Below are positions 1 through 8,079 of a DNA stretch of 11,481 nucleotides, one piece after another. The notes beneath the pieces were generated by a model. The model was not told where the DNA came from, made no database searches, and saw only the letters and a list, made by a program, of their open reading frames with translations. A program made the translations under genes and the position numbers. Numbering within the stretch: position 1 is the first letter of the stretch; every line of letters begins with the position of its first letter. Origin of the DNA: Planctomycetota bacterium (lineage in GTDB: Bacteria; Planctomycetota; Phycisphaerae; WQYP01); contig JAJZEY010000161.1 of the NCBI GenBank assembly GCA_021805585.1, positions 1-11,481 on the forward strand, in the 5' to 3' direction.

Positions 1-182
1 CGTCCAGCGAGGAATACAAGGCAACCCATCCCTTGGCCGCCGCCGAAGTGGTTGTTGAAGAAGTTGAAGGTAATCCCGGCTATTACCGGTCCAAGTTTTT
101 CCTGCGTCCGCATTACCAATTGGAAGGGTTGACCGTTTCGCTGCGATTGGTCAGCAAGCTGCCATCTGTAAAGGGTGGCTAA
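1..182 (+). CDS. tssC: TssC, T6SS contractile sheath large subunit (3' end only)
   Basis: Partial gene; the start lies left of the window. Reading from base 3, an open frame of 59 codons ends at TAA 180-182. The encoded tail includes EVEGNPGYYRSKFFLRPH followed by QLEGLTVSLRLVSKLPS, the conserved C-terminal end of the TssC/VipB/ImpD (EvpB) family, which finishes in a beta-hairpin and an 'LVSKLP'-type strand. TssC pairs with TssB to build the cytoplasmic sheath that contracts around the Hcp tube and drives secretion. Family membership is clear even from this fragment because the end is so conserved and because hcp, tagJ and tssE follow in the usual order. Nothing can be said about the N-terminal ClpV-interaction region, which is outside the window. 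Confidence 0.93.
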   Translation, partial: SSEEYKATHPLAAAEVVVEEVEGNPGYYRSKFFLRPHYQLEGLTVSLRLVSKLPSVKGG

Positions 183-261
183 ATTTGAATTGGAATACGA
201 ATCCGGCAGGGCTGCGCCCGGAGGCATAATCGGGGCTTTGAGCTTGGTCTGGAATGCGTGC

Positions 262-277
262 CGGCAAACCTTTGCCG
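262..277. promoter_or_regulatory. Perfect inverted repeat upstream of hcp (operator or hairpin candidate)
   Basis: CGGCAAA (262-268) and TTTGCCG (271-277) are exact reverse complements separated by only CC. The 2-nt spacer suits a dimer-binding operator better than an RNA hairpin. There is no T-tract directly after it, which argues against an intrinsic terminator for tssC. It lies 108 bp before the hcp start. Its function is not known; only the symmetry is seen. Confidence 0.4.
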
Positions 278-371
278 ATTAAACAGGAATTTTGATTGAT
301 TTTCCGGTCACCTGCGTAGGGATGGCCGACATTTTAACGTTTGGCTGCGGTAAACCAGCCGGCATTTCTAG

Positions 372-378
372 AAAGGGG
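372..378 (+). promoter_or_regulatory. Ribosome binding site deciding the hcp start
   Basis: AAAGGGG ends 7 nt before ATG 386. This fixes the hcp start at 386 and argues against an in-frame TTG at 341, which has no comparable site and would add 15 residues not seen in the Hcp family. Confidence 0.85.
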
Positions 379-385
379 TTGTTCG

Positions 386-886
386 ATGGCGTTTGATACA
401 TACCTTAAATTTGACGACGGCGCTAAAATCAAAGGCGAGTCAACTTCCAAAGGAATGGAAGGCACAATTGAAATTTTTTCCTTCTCATTGGGTGCCAGCA
501 ATCCGACCACAGTCGGCAGCGGCAGCACCGGTTTAACCGGCGGTCGGGTGTCGATCTCATCATTTAACTTTATGAAGAAAACGGACAAAGCGTCAACCGC
601 GCTTTTTCAGGCCTGCTGCGCCGGGTCGCATATTGATTCGGCGACCGTGACGCTGCGTAAGGCCGGCGGTGATGCCGGACAACAGCCTTTTCTGGTGTAC
701 ACATTTACGGACGTCATGATTGAATCCGTCCAATGGAGCGGCTCCACCGGTGGGGATGACACCCCGACTGAATCCGTCTCCATCGCGTTCGGGAAAATTC
801 AGATCGATTACTCCACGCAAGATGACAAGGGTAAGATGGCCAAGGCTGGAAACGCCACCTGGGACCTCACCAAGGTCTCCAAGTAA
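386..886 (+). CDS. hcp: Hcp (TssD), T6SS inner tube protein
   Basis: 166-residue protein of the Hcp family. Hexameric rings of Hcp stack into the tube that is propelled out of the cell; Hcp also carries small effectors in its lumen. The N-terminus MAFDTYLKFDD, followed by IKGESTSKG and EIFSFSLGASNP at about residues 15-40, is the typical start of the Hcp beta-barrel. LFQACCAGSHI (about 73-83), the TLRKAGG stretch (about 89-95), YTFTDVMI (about 105-112) and the final SVSIAFGKIQIDYS (about 130-143) are all family signatures. Length is normal and there is no signal peptide, as expected. No extra C-terminal toxin domain is present, so this is a structural Hcp and not an 'evolved' one. It has its own strong ribosome binding site, a dyad upstream and a terminator downstream, consistent with expression at a level different from the following baseplate genes. 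Confidence 0.97.
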   Translation: MAFDTYLKFDDGAKIKGESTSKGMEGTIEIFSFSLGASNPTTVGSGSTGLTGGRVSISSFNFMKKTDKASTALFQACCAGSHIDSATVTLRKAGGDAGQQPFLVYTFTDVMIESVQWSGSTGGDDTPTESVSIAFGKIQIDYSTQDDKGKMAKAGNATWDLTKVSK

Positions 887-996
887 TTCCGGCTGGCGAC
901 AAACCGAATCGGCGGCAGCCGCGTGCGGCCAGACAACTGGTATGGCTGCGGCGTCGGTTGTTTCCCTGCCAGTATTCCCGGTTGATATTCCTTGCG

Positions 997-1029
997 GGCG
1001 GGCGTTTGCACAAGACGCCCGCCTCTTTT
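997..1029 (+). terminator. Factor-independent terminator after hcp
   Basis: GGCGGGCGT (997-1005) pairs perfectly with ACGCCCGCC (1015-1023) around a 9-nt loop, and TCTTTT follows at once (1024-1029). A 9-bp GC-rich stem plus T-run is the standard form. It lies between hcp and tagJ on the coding strand, so it should end or attenuate hcp transcripts, leaving the downstream baseplate genes to read-through or a promoter I could not identify. Confidence 0.75.
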
Positions 1030-1057
1030 GGCCCAGGCTTGTCCGTGAGGTGATGGT

Positions 1058-1864
1058 GTGAATGCCGCGGAATTAATCCGAAATGGAAAGGTCGGCGAAG
1101 CCGCCGATGCACTGCGCTCGCAGATTCGCGCCAATCCTGCGGACGCCAAATTGCGCGTCTTCCTTTTCCAGCTTCTGCTGATAGATGGCCATTGGGACAA
1201 GGCTTTGGCCCAATTGAATATCGCCGCGGATTTAGACCCGATCCACCTGCTTATGGCTGAAACCTGCCGCCCGCTTCTGCAGTGTGAAGCCCTTCGCCAG
1301 CAGGTTTTTGCCGGTGAAAGGTCCCCCCTGGTCATGGGCGAGCCTGCGGACTGGATCGGCTGGTTATTTCAGGCGGTGGCGTTAACCGCGAAGGGCAAGC
1401 ACCGGGTCGCCGCCGACCTGCGAACAAAGGCCTTTGATGCGGCACCTGCGATTTCCGGAAGCATAAATGATCAGCCGTTTGAATGGGTCGCCGATGCGGA
1501 TTCCCGGCTTGGCCCGGTGATCGAAGCGGTGGTGGACGGGAAATATTATTGGATTCCCATGGCCAATATCGCGCGGATCACACTGGAAAAGCCCGCTGAT
1601 TTACGCGATATCATCTGGCTGGGTGGCCAATTCACCTGGGCCAATGGTGGAACCGCCATCGGATTTATTCCGGTGCGCTATCCCGGATCGGAAACCGCGG
1701 CGGACCCCGTCGTGCGCCTGGCGCGACGAACAGACTGGCAGGAATATGAGGGTGCGGCTGTGGGCTTGGGCCAGCGAACGCTGGTGACCGATTCCGGTGA
1801 ATATCCGCTTCTGGAAATTCGTTCGCTGGTCATGAACCAGCCGGCCCCGGTAACCGCAACTTGA
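1058..1864 (+). CDS. tagJ: TagJ/ImpE, T6SS accessory protein
   Basis: 268-residue protein of the ImpE/TagJ family. The N-terminal part (about residues 1-110) is helical and TPR-like, with repeat-type spacing in KLRVFLFQLLLIDGHWDKAL. The C-terminal part has the ImpE signature: FEWVADADSRLGP (141-153), YYWIP (163-167), WANGG (194-198), RYPGSE (207-212), GLGQR (236-240) and LLEIR (251-255). In Pseudomonas aeruginosa the homologue binds the sheath subunit TssB and ClpV; it is an accessory limited to some T6SS clades, and is not a core subunit. The start is GTG 1058, preceded by GAGGTG (1047-1052); ATG 1053 is out of frame. The protein is cytoplasmic, with no signal peptide or membrane segment. 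It lies 15 bp before tssE, so the two are probably co-transcribed. Confidence 0.93.
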   Translation: MNAAELIRNGKVGEAADALRSQIRANPADAKLRVFLFQLLLIDGHWDKALAQLNIAADLDPIHLLMAETCRPLLQCEALRQQVFAGERSPLVMGEPADWIGWLFQAVALTAKGKHRVAADLRTKAFDAAPAISGSINDQPFEWVADADSRLGPVIEAVVDGKYYWIPMANIARITLEKPADLRDIIWLGGQFTWANGGTAIGFIPVRYPGSETAADPVVRLARRTDWQEYEGAAVGLGQRTLVTDSGEYPLLEIRSLVMNQPAPVTAT

Positions 1865-1879
1865 CAGGGGGCAGATCCG

Positions 1880-2374
1880 ATGGAAGAAAATCTTTCCCGC
1901 GACCGGCTTCAGCCCTTTCTGCTTGACCGTTTGACCGATGACCAGCGTGAACTGCGAAATGAATCGCGAGATCAGCGCGTCATGATTCTGCGTCAGTTGC
2001 ATCAGGCGGTGTTGCGCGATCTGGAATGGCTGCTCAATACACCTCGTCATACCCCGGACGAAGAGATATACGATTTTCCCATGGCCGCTAAATCCGTGCT
2101 GAATTTCGGCATGCCGAGCCTTTCGGGACTGTCCGCCGACTCCATGGATTTACCCACCATTGAACGGATGATTACCGACACCATTCAAACTTACGAACCG
2201 CGGGTGATTCCGCAATCATTACAGGTGCGGGCGGTGTCGTCGAATTCCAGTCACAATTTGATGAGTTTTGAAATTCGTGCGGACATCTGGGCGGTTCCCA
2301 TGCCGGACCGGCTGTTCGTGCGTACGGAACTGGACTTGGAATCCGGCCATTGCCGCCTGCAGGAAAAAACCTGA
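1880..2374 (+). CDS. tssE: TssE, gp25-like T6SS baseplate protein
   Basis: 164-residue protein of the phage gp25/lysozyme-like TssE family, a baseplate wedge component that nucleates sheath assembly. Diagnostic features are the N-terminal LLDRLTDD (about 14-21), the helical region LRQLHQAVLRDLEWLLNT (about 38-54), NFGMPSLSG (75-83), the near-invariant YEPR (105-108) that initiates sheath polymerisation, and a C-terminal beta-rich half (FEIRADIW, about 130-137). ATG 1880 is preceded by AGGGGG at 1866-1871. The stop codon TGA (2372-2374) shares its last base with the tssF ATG, so translation of the two is probably coupled. Length is normal and all conserved motifs are present. Confidence 0.95.
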   Translation: MEENLSRDRLQPFLLDRLTDDQRELRNESRDQRVMILRQLHQAVLRDLEWLLNTPRHTPDEEIYDFPMAAKSVLNFGMPSLSGLSADSMDLPTIERMITDTIQTYEPRVIPQSLQVRAVSSNSSHNLMSFEIRADIWAVPMPDRLFVRTELDLESGHCRLQEKT

Positions 2375-4245
2375 TGGACCGCGAATTTCTATCCTATTAC
2401 GAAGGCGAACTGACATTCCTGCGTCAGATGGGGCGGGAATTCGCGCAGGCCTATCCCAAAGTCGCCGGGCGGCTGACGCTCGACCAGATTCCGTGTCCTG
2501 ATCCGTATGTCGAACGCCTGTTGGAAGGCGTAGCGTTTCTGACCGCGCGCGTCCAGATGAAAATGGAATCCCACTTTCCCCGTTTCACAAGTGCCCTGCT
2601 TGAAACAGTCTGTCCCGGTTATATCGCGCCGACACCTTCCATGCTTATCGCCCAGTTCCAGCCTGACCCCGCGGAAAAGGGGCTGGTCGCCGGATTTAAG
2701 ATTCCGCGCGGTGCGGCCATGCGAAGTCTCATTGGTCCGGGCGAACAGACCGCCTGTGAATACCGCACCGCGCAGGACACCACGCTCTGGCCTTTTACCG
2801 TGGTTCAGGCGGCGTATCATGTTCGCGATATTAATTCCCTTTCACTGCCCGATTTGCCGCGGATTAAGGCGGTCATTCGCATTCGCCTTGCCTGTGGGGC
2901 CGGCATCACGTGGGATAAAGTACAACTGGATCGCCTATGCCTGTTTATTGGCGGGTCGTCCTCCACGCAGGCTCGGCTGTATCAGCAGATTTTTGCCGAT
3001 GCCGCGGGGGTGATTGTTCAGCCGACCGCGCAGGTGGCCACCAAACAGTCGCAAATTTCGGCGGAAAATATTTCCCGCGTCGGCTTCCGCGATGATGAAG
3101 CCCTGTTGCCGGTCACACCGCGTGGATTTTCCGGTTATCGACTTTTGCATGAATACTCGGTCATCCCGCAACGGTTTCTGTTTTTTGCCATTGACGGCTT
3201 GCGTCAGGCGGTAAACCGAATCGCCGCGCCGCAAATCGACATTCTTATACCCCTGCGCGAAGTGGACGCCGGATTGGAAAACGTAGTAAATGCCGCCCAT
3301 TTCCTGCCCCATTGCACGCCAGCAATCAACCTTTTTCCGAAGGTGTGCGACCGCATTCCCGTGTCCGATCAGTTCAGCGAATTTCATGTTGTGCCGGACC
3401 GCACCCGCGCCCGGGATTTTGAAGTGGTCCATGTGAATGCGGTTACCGGCTATGGCGCACGAAACGATGAACAACAGGCCTTTCTTCCGTTCTATAGCGT
3501 TTCGGATATGCAGCGTCAGCAGGGCGGGGCGTTTTTTACCGCCAATCGCCGCCCCAGAATGCTTTCCGAACGTGATCGCCGCGTTGGTGCCCGGTCGCAG
3601 TATGCCGGTACGGAAGTCTTTCTTTCGCTGGTGGATGCGGCCAACGCGCCCTACAGTCTGGCAATCAAGCAACTGGGGGTGGAAACGCTCTGTTCCAACC
3701 GGGATTTACCGCTGTTTATACCCGCGGGCAAGGGACCGACCGATTTTACCCTGCAAATAAGCGCGCCGGTAAAATCCATCCGATGTATCGGCGGCGTACC
3801 CTCCGCCCCGCGCAATCCTTTGGCCGATGCGCAAACCGCCTGGCGGCTTATCAGCCATCTATCCGTCAATTACCTTTCGCTGATTGACAGCGGAGAACGC
3901 GAAGGGGCCGCAGCGCTTCGTTCCATGCTGGAACTTTACGCCGATCCATCCGATCTGGCTTATCGCAAGCAGGTTCAGGGCTTGCGCGGTATTTCCTGCA
4001 AGCCGATCATGCGGCGGCTAAGCGAGGGGTTCCCGTCCGCGTTTGTCCGCGGGCTGGAAATCAGCGTTCTGCTAGAGGAGCAGGCTTTTGAAGGCACCGG
4101 CGCGTTCCTGATGGGCGCGGTTCTCGAACAGTTTTTTACCCGTTATACCGCCATTAATTCATTCACCCAGACGGTCATCAGCACCGTTGAAAATGGAAGG
4201 ATCATGGAATGGAGACCCCAGCCGGGCCGGCGTCGGGTCATTTAA
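2374..4245 (+). CDS. tssF: TssF, T6SS baseplate subunit
   Basis: 623-residue protein of the TssF/VasA/ImpG family. Two TssF with one TssG form the heterotrimer of the baseplate wedge, which also binds TssE and TssK. The N-terminus shows the family pattern: YYEGELTFLRQMGREFA (about 8-24), YPKVAGRL (27-34), DPYVERLLEGVAFLTARV (43-60), then HFPRF and a PTPSM motif (about 86-90). The C-terminus keeps FVRGLEISVLLEE, GAVLEQFFTRY and INSFTQTV (roughly 550-610), the other diagnostic block. The start at ATG 2374 is chosen over a longer in-frame option at 2350 because it overlaps the tssE stop by 1 nt, has AGGA at 2361-2364 and begins at the usual family N-terminus. The 3' end overlaps tssG by 37 bp. 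It is a full-length, soluble protein with no sign of damage. Confidence 0.98.
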   Translation: MDREFLSYYEGELTFLRQMGREFAQAYPKVAGRLTLDQIPCPDPYVERLLEGVAFLTARVQMKMESHFPRFTSALLETVCPGYIAPTPSMLIAQFQPDPAEKGLVAGFKIPRGAAMRSLIGPGEQTACEYRTAQDTTLWPFTVVQAAYHVRDINSLSLPDLPRIKAVIRIRLACGAGITWDKVQLDRLCLFIGGSSSTQARLYQQIFADAAGVIVQPTAQVATKQSQISAENISRVGFRDDEALLPVTPRGFSGYRLLHEYSVIPQRFLFFAIDGLRQAVNRIAAPQIDILIPLREVDAGLENVVNAAHFLPHCTPAINLFPKVCDRIPVSDQFSEFHVVPDRTRARDFEVVHVNAVTGYGARNDEQQAFLPFYSVSDMQRQQGGAFFTANRRPRMLSERDRRVGARSQYAGTEVFLSLVDAANAPYSLAIKQLGVETLCSNRDLPLFIPAGKGPTDFTLQISAPVKSIRCIGGVPSAPRNPLADAQTAWRLISHLSVNYLSLIDSGEREGAAALRSMLELYADPSDLAYRKQVQGLRGISCKPIMRRLSEGFPSAFVRGLEISVLLEEQAFEGTGAFLMGAVLEQFFTRYTAINSFTQTVISTVENGRIMEWRPQPGRRRVI

Positions 4246-5252
4246 CACCCGATCTGGCGGACAATATCCGCGGACTTGATTTTTTCGCCTGTCTCCGGCG
4301 TCTGGAATCGACGCTGCGCACCATGCCGCGCATTGGTGCGGCGGCACTTCCCAGCCAGGATGCCATCCGTTTCGCTCAGGAACCTTCCCTCGCATTTGCC
4401 CCCACAACCTTTGAACGCGTTGATTCGCAGGTTAACGAATCCGCGCCGCGTCTGGTGGTGCGGTTTCTTGGTCTGCTGGGGCCAAACGGTCCGTTGCCGG
4501 TGCACCTGACCGATTATGCGCGTCAGCGTATTATTCACCATAACGATCCGACCTTTGCGCATTTTCTGGACATGTTCCATCACCGGCTTATCAGTCTGTT
4601 TTACCGCGCCTGGGCGGGCAATCAGCAAACGGTCAGTTTTGACCGTTATGAACCGGGAAAATCCGCGCCGCTTGATGATGCATTTACATTTTACAGCGCC
4701 TGCCTGGTCGGTTGCGGTACCGACGCAATTCTGGCGGCCGATACCACACCCCCGTTATCCAAAATTCACTATGCCGCGTGGCTGACCGGCGCACCACGAC
4801 ATCCGGATGGATTGCGCAACATACTTTCGGACTTTTTTTCAGCCCCCTGCGCGATCGAAGAATTCACCGGCCGCTGGATTTCGCTGCCCCGCCAGTATCA
4901 ATGCCGGCTTGGCGAATCCGCAAATACCGCCTGTCTGGGCCAGACCATGGTATGCGGCGCACGTATATGGGATGTGCAGGGCACATTTACCGTGGTTCTT
5001 GGACCCATGAATCTGCCGGAGTTTGAAAATCTGCTGCCCGGATCGTCCGGTCACCGGTGCTTGCGCGACTGGGTTCGCCTTTACGCGGGTCCCGAAATGG
5101 CCTGGTCGCTGCGGCTGGTGCTGGCGGCGGCGGCGGTTCCTTGCGTCCGATTGGGGCAGTCCGGCCGGCTGGGATATACCACTTGGCTGCGTACGGCACC
5201 ACTGAACCGCGATGCCGATGAATTCCGGCTTGTTTTTGATGAAGCCGCCTGA
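4209..5252 (+). CDS. tssG: TssG, T6SS baseplate subunit
   Basis: 347-residue protein of the TssG/VasB/ImpH family, partner of TssF in the baseplate wedge. Recognisable blocks are LDFFACLRRLES (about 23-34), RIGAAALPSQDAIRFAQEPS (41-60) ending in the conserved 'IRFxQxPSLAF' strand, the LGLLGPNGPLPVHLTDYA block (87-104) and FLDMFHHRLISLFYRAW (119-135), all strongly conserved in the family. The C-terminal part has the expected GHRCLRDWVRLYAGPE-type segment and ends with LGYTTWL. ATG 4209 has GGAAGG at 4195-4200; the gene begins inside the last codons of tssF, which favours translational coupling and fixed TssF:TssG stoichiometry. Length is typical. Confidence 0.97.
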   Translation: METPAGPASGHLTPDLADNIRGLDFFACLRRLESTLRTMPRIGAAALPSQDAIRFAQEPSLAFAPTTFERVDSQVNESAPRLVVRFLGLLGPNGPLPVHLTDYARQRIIHHNDPTFAHFLDMFHHRLISLFYRAWAGNQQTVSFDRYEPGKSAPLDDAFTFYSACLVGCGTDAILAADTTPPLSKIHYAAWLTGAPRHPDGLRNILSDFFSAPCAIEEFTGRWISLPRQYQCRLGESANTACLGQTMVCGARIWDVQGTFTVVLGPMNLPEFENLLPGSSGHRCLRDWVRLYAGPEMAWSLRLVLAAAAVPCVRLGQSGRLGYTTWLRTAPLNRDADEFRLVFDEAA

Positions 5253-5275
5253 AAAGGCTCTCAAACTCGTTATTG

Positions 5276-5281
5276 AAAGGA
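5276..5281 (+). promoter_or_regulatory. Ribosome binding site deciding the clpV start
   Basis: AAAGGA, extended by AG to 5283, stands 5 nt before ATG 5287. This supports 5287 over an in-frame ATG at 5212, which would overlap tssG by 41 bp and add 25 residues unlike a Clp N-terminus. Confidence 0.85.
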
Positions 5282-5286
5282 AGTCC

Positions 5287-8079
5287 ATGGCTGAAATCAG
5301 TCGATCCGCACTTTTCGGAAAGCTCAACCCGGTGGCCTATAAGGCCATTGAAAGCGCCACGGTGTTCTGTAAAATGCGCGGCAACCCTTACGTTGAAATT
5401 GTGCACTGGATCAACCAGATTCTTCAGTTGGATGACACCGATCTTCATAAAATAATCCGGCATTTCAACTTAAATCCGTCCAAACTCGCCGCCGATATTA
5501 CGGCCTCGCTCGACCGGCTTCCCCGCGGGTCCACCAGCATTACCGATTTGTCTTCACATATTGATGAAGCCGTGGAACGTGCCTGGGTTTATGGATCACT
5601 GCTTTTTAACAGTTCGCATATCCGCACCGGCCATCTGATTTTGGGCATGACGAAAACTCCCGGTCTGCAACGCGGTTTAACAGCGGTTTCGCGTGAATTT
5701 GAAAAGATAAAGCCCGAGCAGCTTGGGGATGAATTCACCGGAATCACCGCCGGTTCCATTGAAGAACTTCTCGCTCCCGCCCAGACCCAGGCATCACCGG
5801 GTGAAGCCAGCGGAGCCATCGCACCCGCCGCCATGGGCAAGCAGGAGGCGCTGGCAAAATTTTCGGTGGATCTGACTCTGCGGGCAAAATCAGGCGAACT
5901 TGACCCGATCGTCGGCCGCGACGAGGAAATCCGCCAGGTTGTGGATATTCTCATGCGTCGTCGGCAGAACAATCCCATTCTGACCGGTGAGGCGGGCGTG
6001 GGAAAAACAGCGGTGGTCGAAGGGTTCGCCCAGCGGGTGGCCGCCGGGGAAGTGCCGCCGGCGTTAAAGGACGTTTCTGTACGGACGCTGGACATCGGTC
6101 TTCTTCAGGCCGGTGCCAGCATGAAAGGGGAATTTGAACAGCGCCTGCGTTCGGTCATTGAAGAAGTTCAGGCCTCGGCCAAACCAATCATTCTTTTTAT
6201 TGATGAAGCCCATACGCTGATCGGTGCCGGCGGCGCGGCGGGCACCGGCGATGCGGCCAATCTGCTCAAGCCGGCGCTGGCCCGCGGGACGCTGCGCACC
6301 ATCGCCGCGACCACCTGGGACGAATATAAAAAACATATTGAAAAAGACCCCGCCCTTACCCGCCGCTTTCAGGTTGTAAAAGTTGAAGAACCCTCTGAAC
6401 ATAAGGCCGTTCTTATGTTGCGCGGTCTTATTGCGCCGTTGGAAAAGCACCACCGCGTGCAGATTCTGGATGAAGCGATTGACGCGGCCGTGCGACTCTC
6501 CCACCGGTACATTCCCGCACGCCAGTTGCCCGACAAAGCCGTAAGCCTGATCGACACGGCCGCGGCGCGCGTGGGCGTAAGCCAGCATGCGCTGCCTGCG
6601 GAACTTGAAGATTCCAAACGCCGCCTGGAGGCGCTGGAGGTGGAAATTCAGATCATCAACCGTGAATCCGCCGTCGGGCTGGACCACGCCCAGCGGCTGG
6701 TGGAAGTCACAGCGCTGCTGGCCACCGAAAAATCGCGGTTCGATGGGCTGAATGAAAAATGGAAGCACGAAAAGCGGCTGGTGGATGAAATTCTGGATAT
6801 CCGCCACAAGCTGCGCTCCGCCGCCGAACCCATTGAAGACGCGCCGCAGGCGGCCATTGAAGATACCGCTGGGCGAAAAAAGAAGCTTGGTGCTTCGGAG
6901 GCACCGCCCGCCCCGTCAATTCCGGCGGATACCGGCAATAAACCGCCCGCAAAGCTTACACCTGAACAGCGTGAAACAATGTTGGGCGATTTGCGCCGCC
7001 TGCAGGGTGAACTTTCCACGCTGCAAGGCGAACTGCCCCTGATCTTCTCGACGGTCGATCAGCAGGCCGTGGCGGCGGTCGTTGCGGACTGGACCGGCAT
7101 CCCGGTCGGCCGCATGGTGAAAAACGAAATTGAACAGATTCTTAAACTCGCCGACCATCTAGAAAAGCGCGTCATCGGTCAGCGCCATGGCCTGGAAATT
7201 ATCGCGCGCCGCGTACAAACGTCGCGAGCCAAGCTGGACAACCCCAACCGTCCCATTGGCGTATTCATGCTTGCCGGACCTTCCGGAGTCGGCAAAACGG
7301 AAACCGCGCTGGCCCTGGCGGAAACGCTTTACGGTGGCGAGCACAACCTTATCACCATTAACATGAGCGAATTTCAGGAAGCGCATACCGTCAGCACCCT
7401 TAAGGGTTCGCCTCCCGGATATGTCGGCTACGGCGAAGGCGGCGTACTGACCGAAGCGGTTCGCCGGCGGCCCTATTCAGTCGTCCTGCTGGATGAAGTG
7501 GAAAAGGCTCATAAAGATGTCCATGAAATTTTCTTCCAGGTTTTCGATAAAGGCTGGATGGAAGACGGCGAAGGCCGCATGATTGATTTCAAAAACACCA
7601 TCATTATCCTTACCACCAACGCGGGTCAGGATCTGGTTGTGAACATGTGCAAAGATCCGGATCTTATGCCCGATGCCGAAGGGCTTGAAAAGGCCCTCCG
7701 CGGCCCACTGGTAAAGGTGTTTCCCGATGCGCTGCTGAATCGCCTGGTGGTGGTGCCCTATTATCCGATCTCTTCGGGCATGCTCCGGCAAATCATTCAA
7801 TTGCAGCTTTCGCGTGTGGAAAAGCGCGTCCGGCAGGTCCACAAAATTCCGTTTGAATATGACGAATCCGTACCCAAACTCATCGCGGAACGGTGCACTG
7901 AACTTGAACGGGGTGCCCGCATGGTGGACGCCATGATCACCAATGTTTTACTTCCGAAAATTGGCCATGAATTCCTGACCCGCATGATGGAGGGCCGGCA
8001 GGTGGATCGAATTGCCGTCCGTGCCGCCGGCGGGGAATTCGCGTTTGATTTTGGCCCGGCGGGCGGCACCGGTGCGTAA
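5287..8079 (+). CDS. clpV: ClpV (TssH), T6SS sheath-disassembling AAA+ ATPase
   Basis: 930-residue class 1 Clp/Hsp100 ATPase of the ClpV type. It unfolds contracted TssB/TssC sheaths so the subunits can be reused. Order: N domain (about 8-160) that binds the sheath; D1 AAA+ module with Walker A GEAGVGKT (234-241), Walker B ending DE (306-307) and arginine pair 359-360; a helical middle domain (about 439-600); D2 with Walker A GPSGVGKT (664-671), Walker B DE (736-737) and a probable arginine finger R819; C-terminal small domain. ADWTGIPVGRMVKNE before D2 is typical of ClpV and ClpB. Assignment to ClpV over ClpB rests on the N domain, the genomic setting and the closing 'ARMVDAMI' region. Both ATPase sites look intact. 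The middle domain carries a Pro/Ala/Lys-rich stretch (about 515-560) that looks like a flexible linker. Its length is slightly above the usual size I know for ClpV. Confidence 0.97.
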   Translation: MAEISRSALFGKLNPVAYKAIESATVFCKMRGNPYVEIVHWINQILQLDDTDLHKIIRHFNLNPSKLAADITASLDRLPRGSTSITDLSSHIDEAVERAWVYGSLLFNSSHIRTGHLILGMTKTPGLQRGLTAVSREFEKIKPEQLGDEFTGITAGSIEELLAPAQTQASPGEASGAIAPAAMGKQEALAKFSVDLTLRAKSGELDPIVGRDEEIRQVVDILMRRRQNNPILTGEAGVGKTAVVEGFAQRVAAGEVPPALKDVSVRTLDIGLLQAGASMKGEFEQRLRSVIEEVQASAKPIILFIDEAHTLIGAGGAAGTGDAANLLKPALARGTLRTIAATTWDEYKKHIEKDPALTRRFQVVKVEEPSEHKAVLMLRGLIAPLEKHHRVQILDEAIDAAVRLSHRYIPARQLPDKAVSLIDTAAARVGVSQHALPAELEDSKRRLEALEVEIQIINRESAVGLDHAQRLVEVTALLATEKSRFDGLNEKWKHEKRLVDEILDIRHKLRSAAEPIEDAPQAAIEDTAGRKKKLGASEAPPAPSIPADTGNKPPAKLTPEQRETMLGDLRRLQGELSTLQGELPLIFSTVDQQAVAAVVADWTGIPVGRMVKNEIEQILKLADHLEKRVIGQRHGLEIIARRVQTSRAKLDNPNRPIGVFMLAGPSGVGKTETALALAETLYGGEHNLITINMSEFQEAHTVSTLKGSPPGYVGYGEGGVLTEAVRRRPYSVVLLDEVEKAHKDVHEIFFQVFDKGWMEDGEGRMIDFKNTIIILTTNAGQDLVVNMCKDPDLMPDAEGLEKALRGPLVKVFPDALLNRLVVVPYYPISSGMLRQIIQLQLSRVEKRVRQVHKIPFEYDESVPKLIAERCTELERGARMVDAMITNVLLPKIGHEFLTRMMEGRQVDRIAVRAAGGEFAFDFGPAGGTGA

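Larger units (their letters stand above)
183..385. other. tssC-hcp spacer with dyad symmetries
   Basis: This 203-bp gap encodes no convincing protein. It holds a perfect dyad (262-277), a small stem with arms GGCTG 343-347 and CAGCC 356-360, and the hcp ribosome binding site. I looked for sigma70 and sigma54 promoter elements and found none with acceptable spacing. hcp is commonly expressed above the level of its neighbours, so a promoter or operator here is plausible, but that is inference from its position. Confidence 0.5.

Noticed and set aside
528..540. Palindrome CCGGTT-T-AACCGG inside hcp
   Set aside because: It falls in codons for Thr-Gly-Leu-Thr-Gly, where repeated ACC GGT/GGC codons explain the symmetry.
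611..622. Adjacent cysteines in Hcp (residues 77-78) as a special disulfide feature
   Set aside because: A CC or C-C-x-G pattern at this place is common in the Hcp family, so it is not unusual.
2935..3672. 245-codon open frame on the minus strand inside tssF
   Set aside because: It lies wholly opposite a certain tssF, its translation resembles no family, and long antisense frames are expected in codon-biased GC-rich genes.
5212..5286. Longer clpV start at ATG 5212
   Set aside because: It would overlap tssG by 41 bp, lacks a good ribosome binding site and adds non-Clp residues; 5287 has AAAGGA at 5 nt.
6064..6807. 247-codon open frame on the minus strand inside clpV
   Set aside because: It is opposite the conserved D1 and middle domains of ClpV, which fixes the real coding strand; its product is composition-driven with no motifs.
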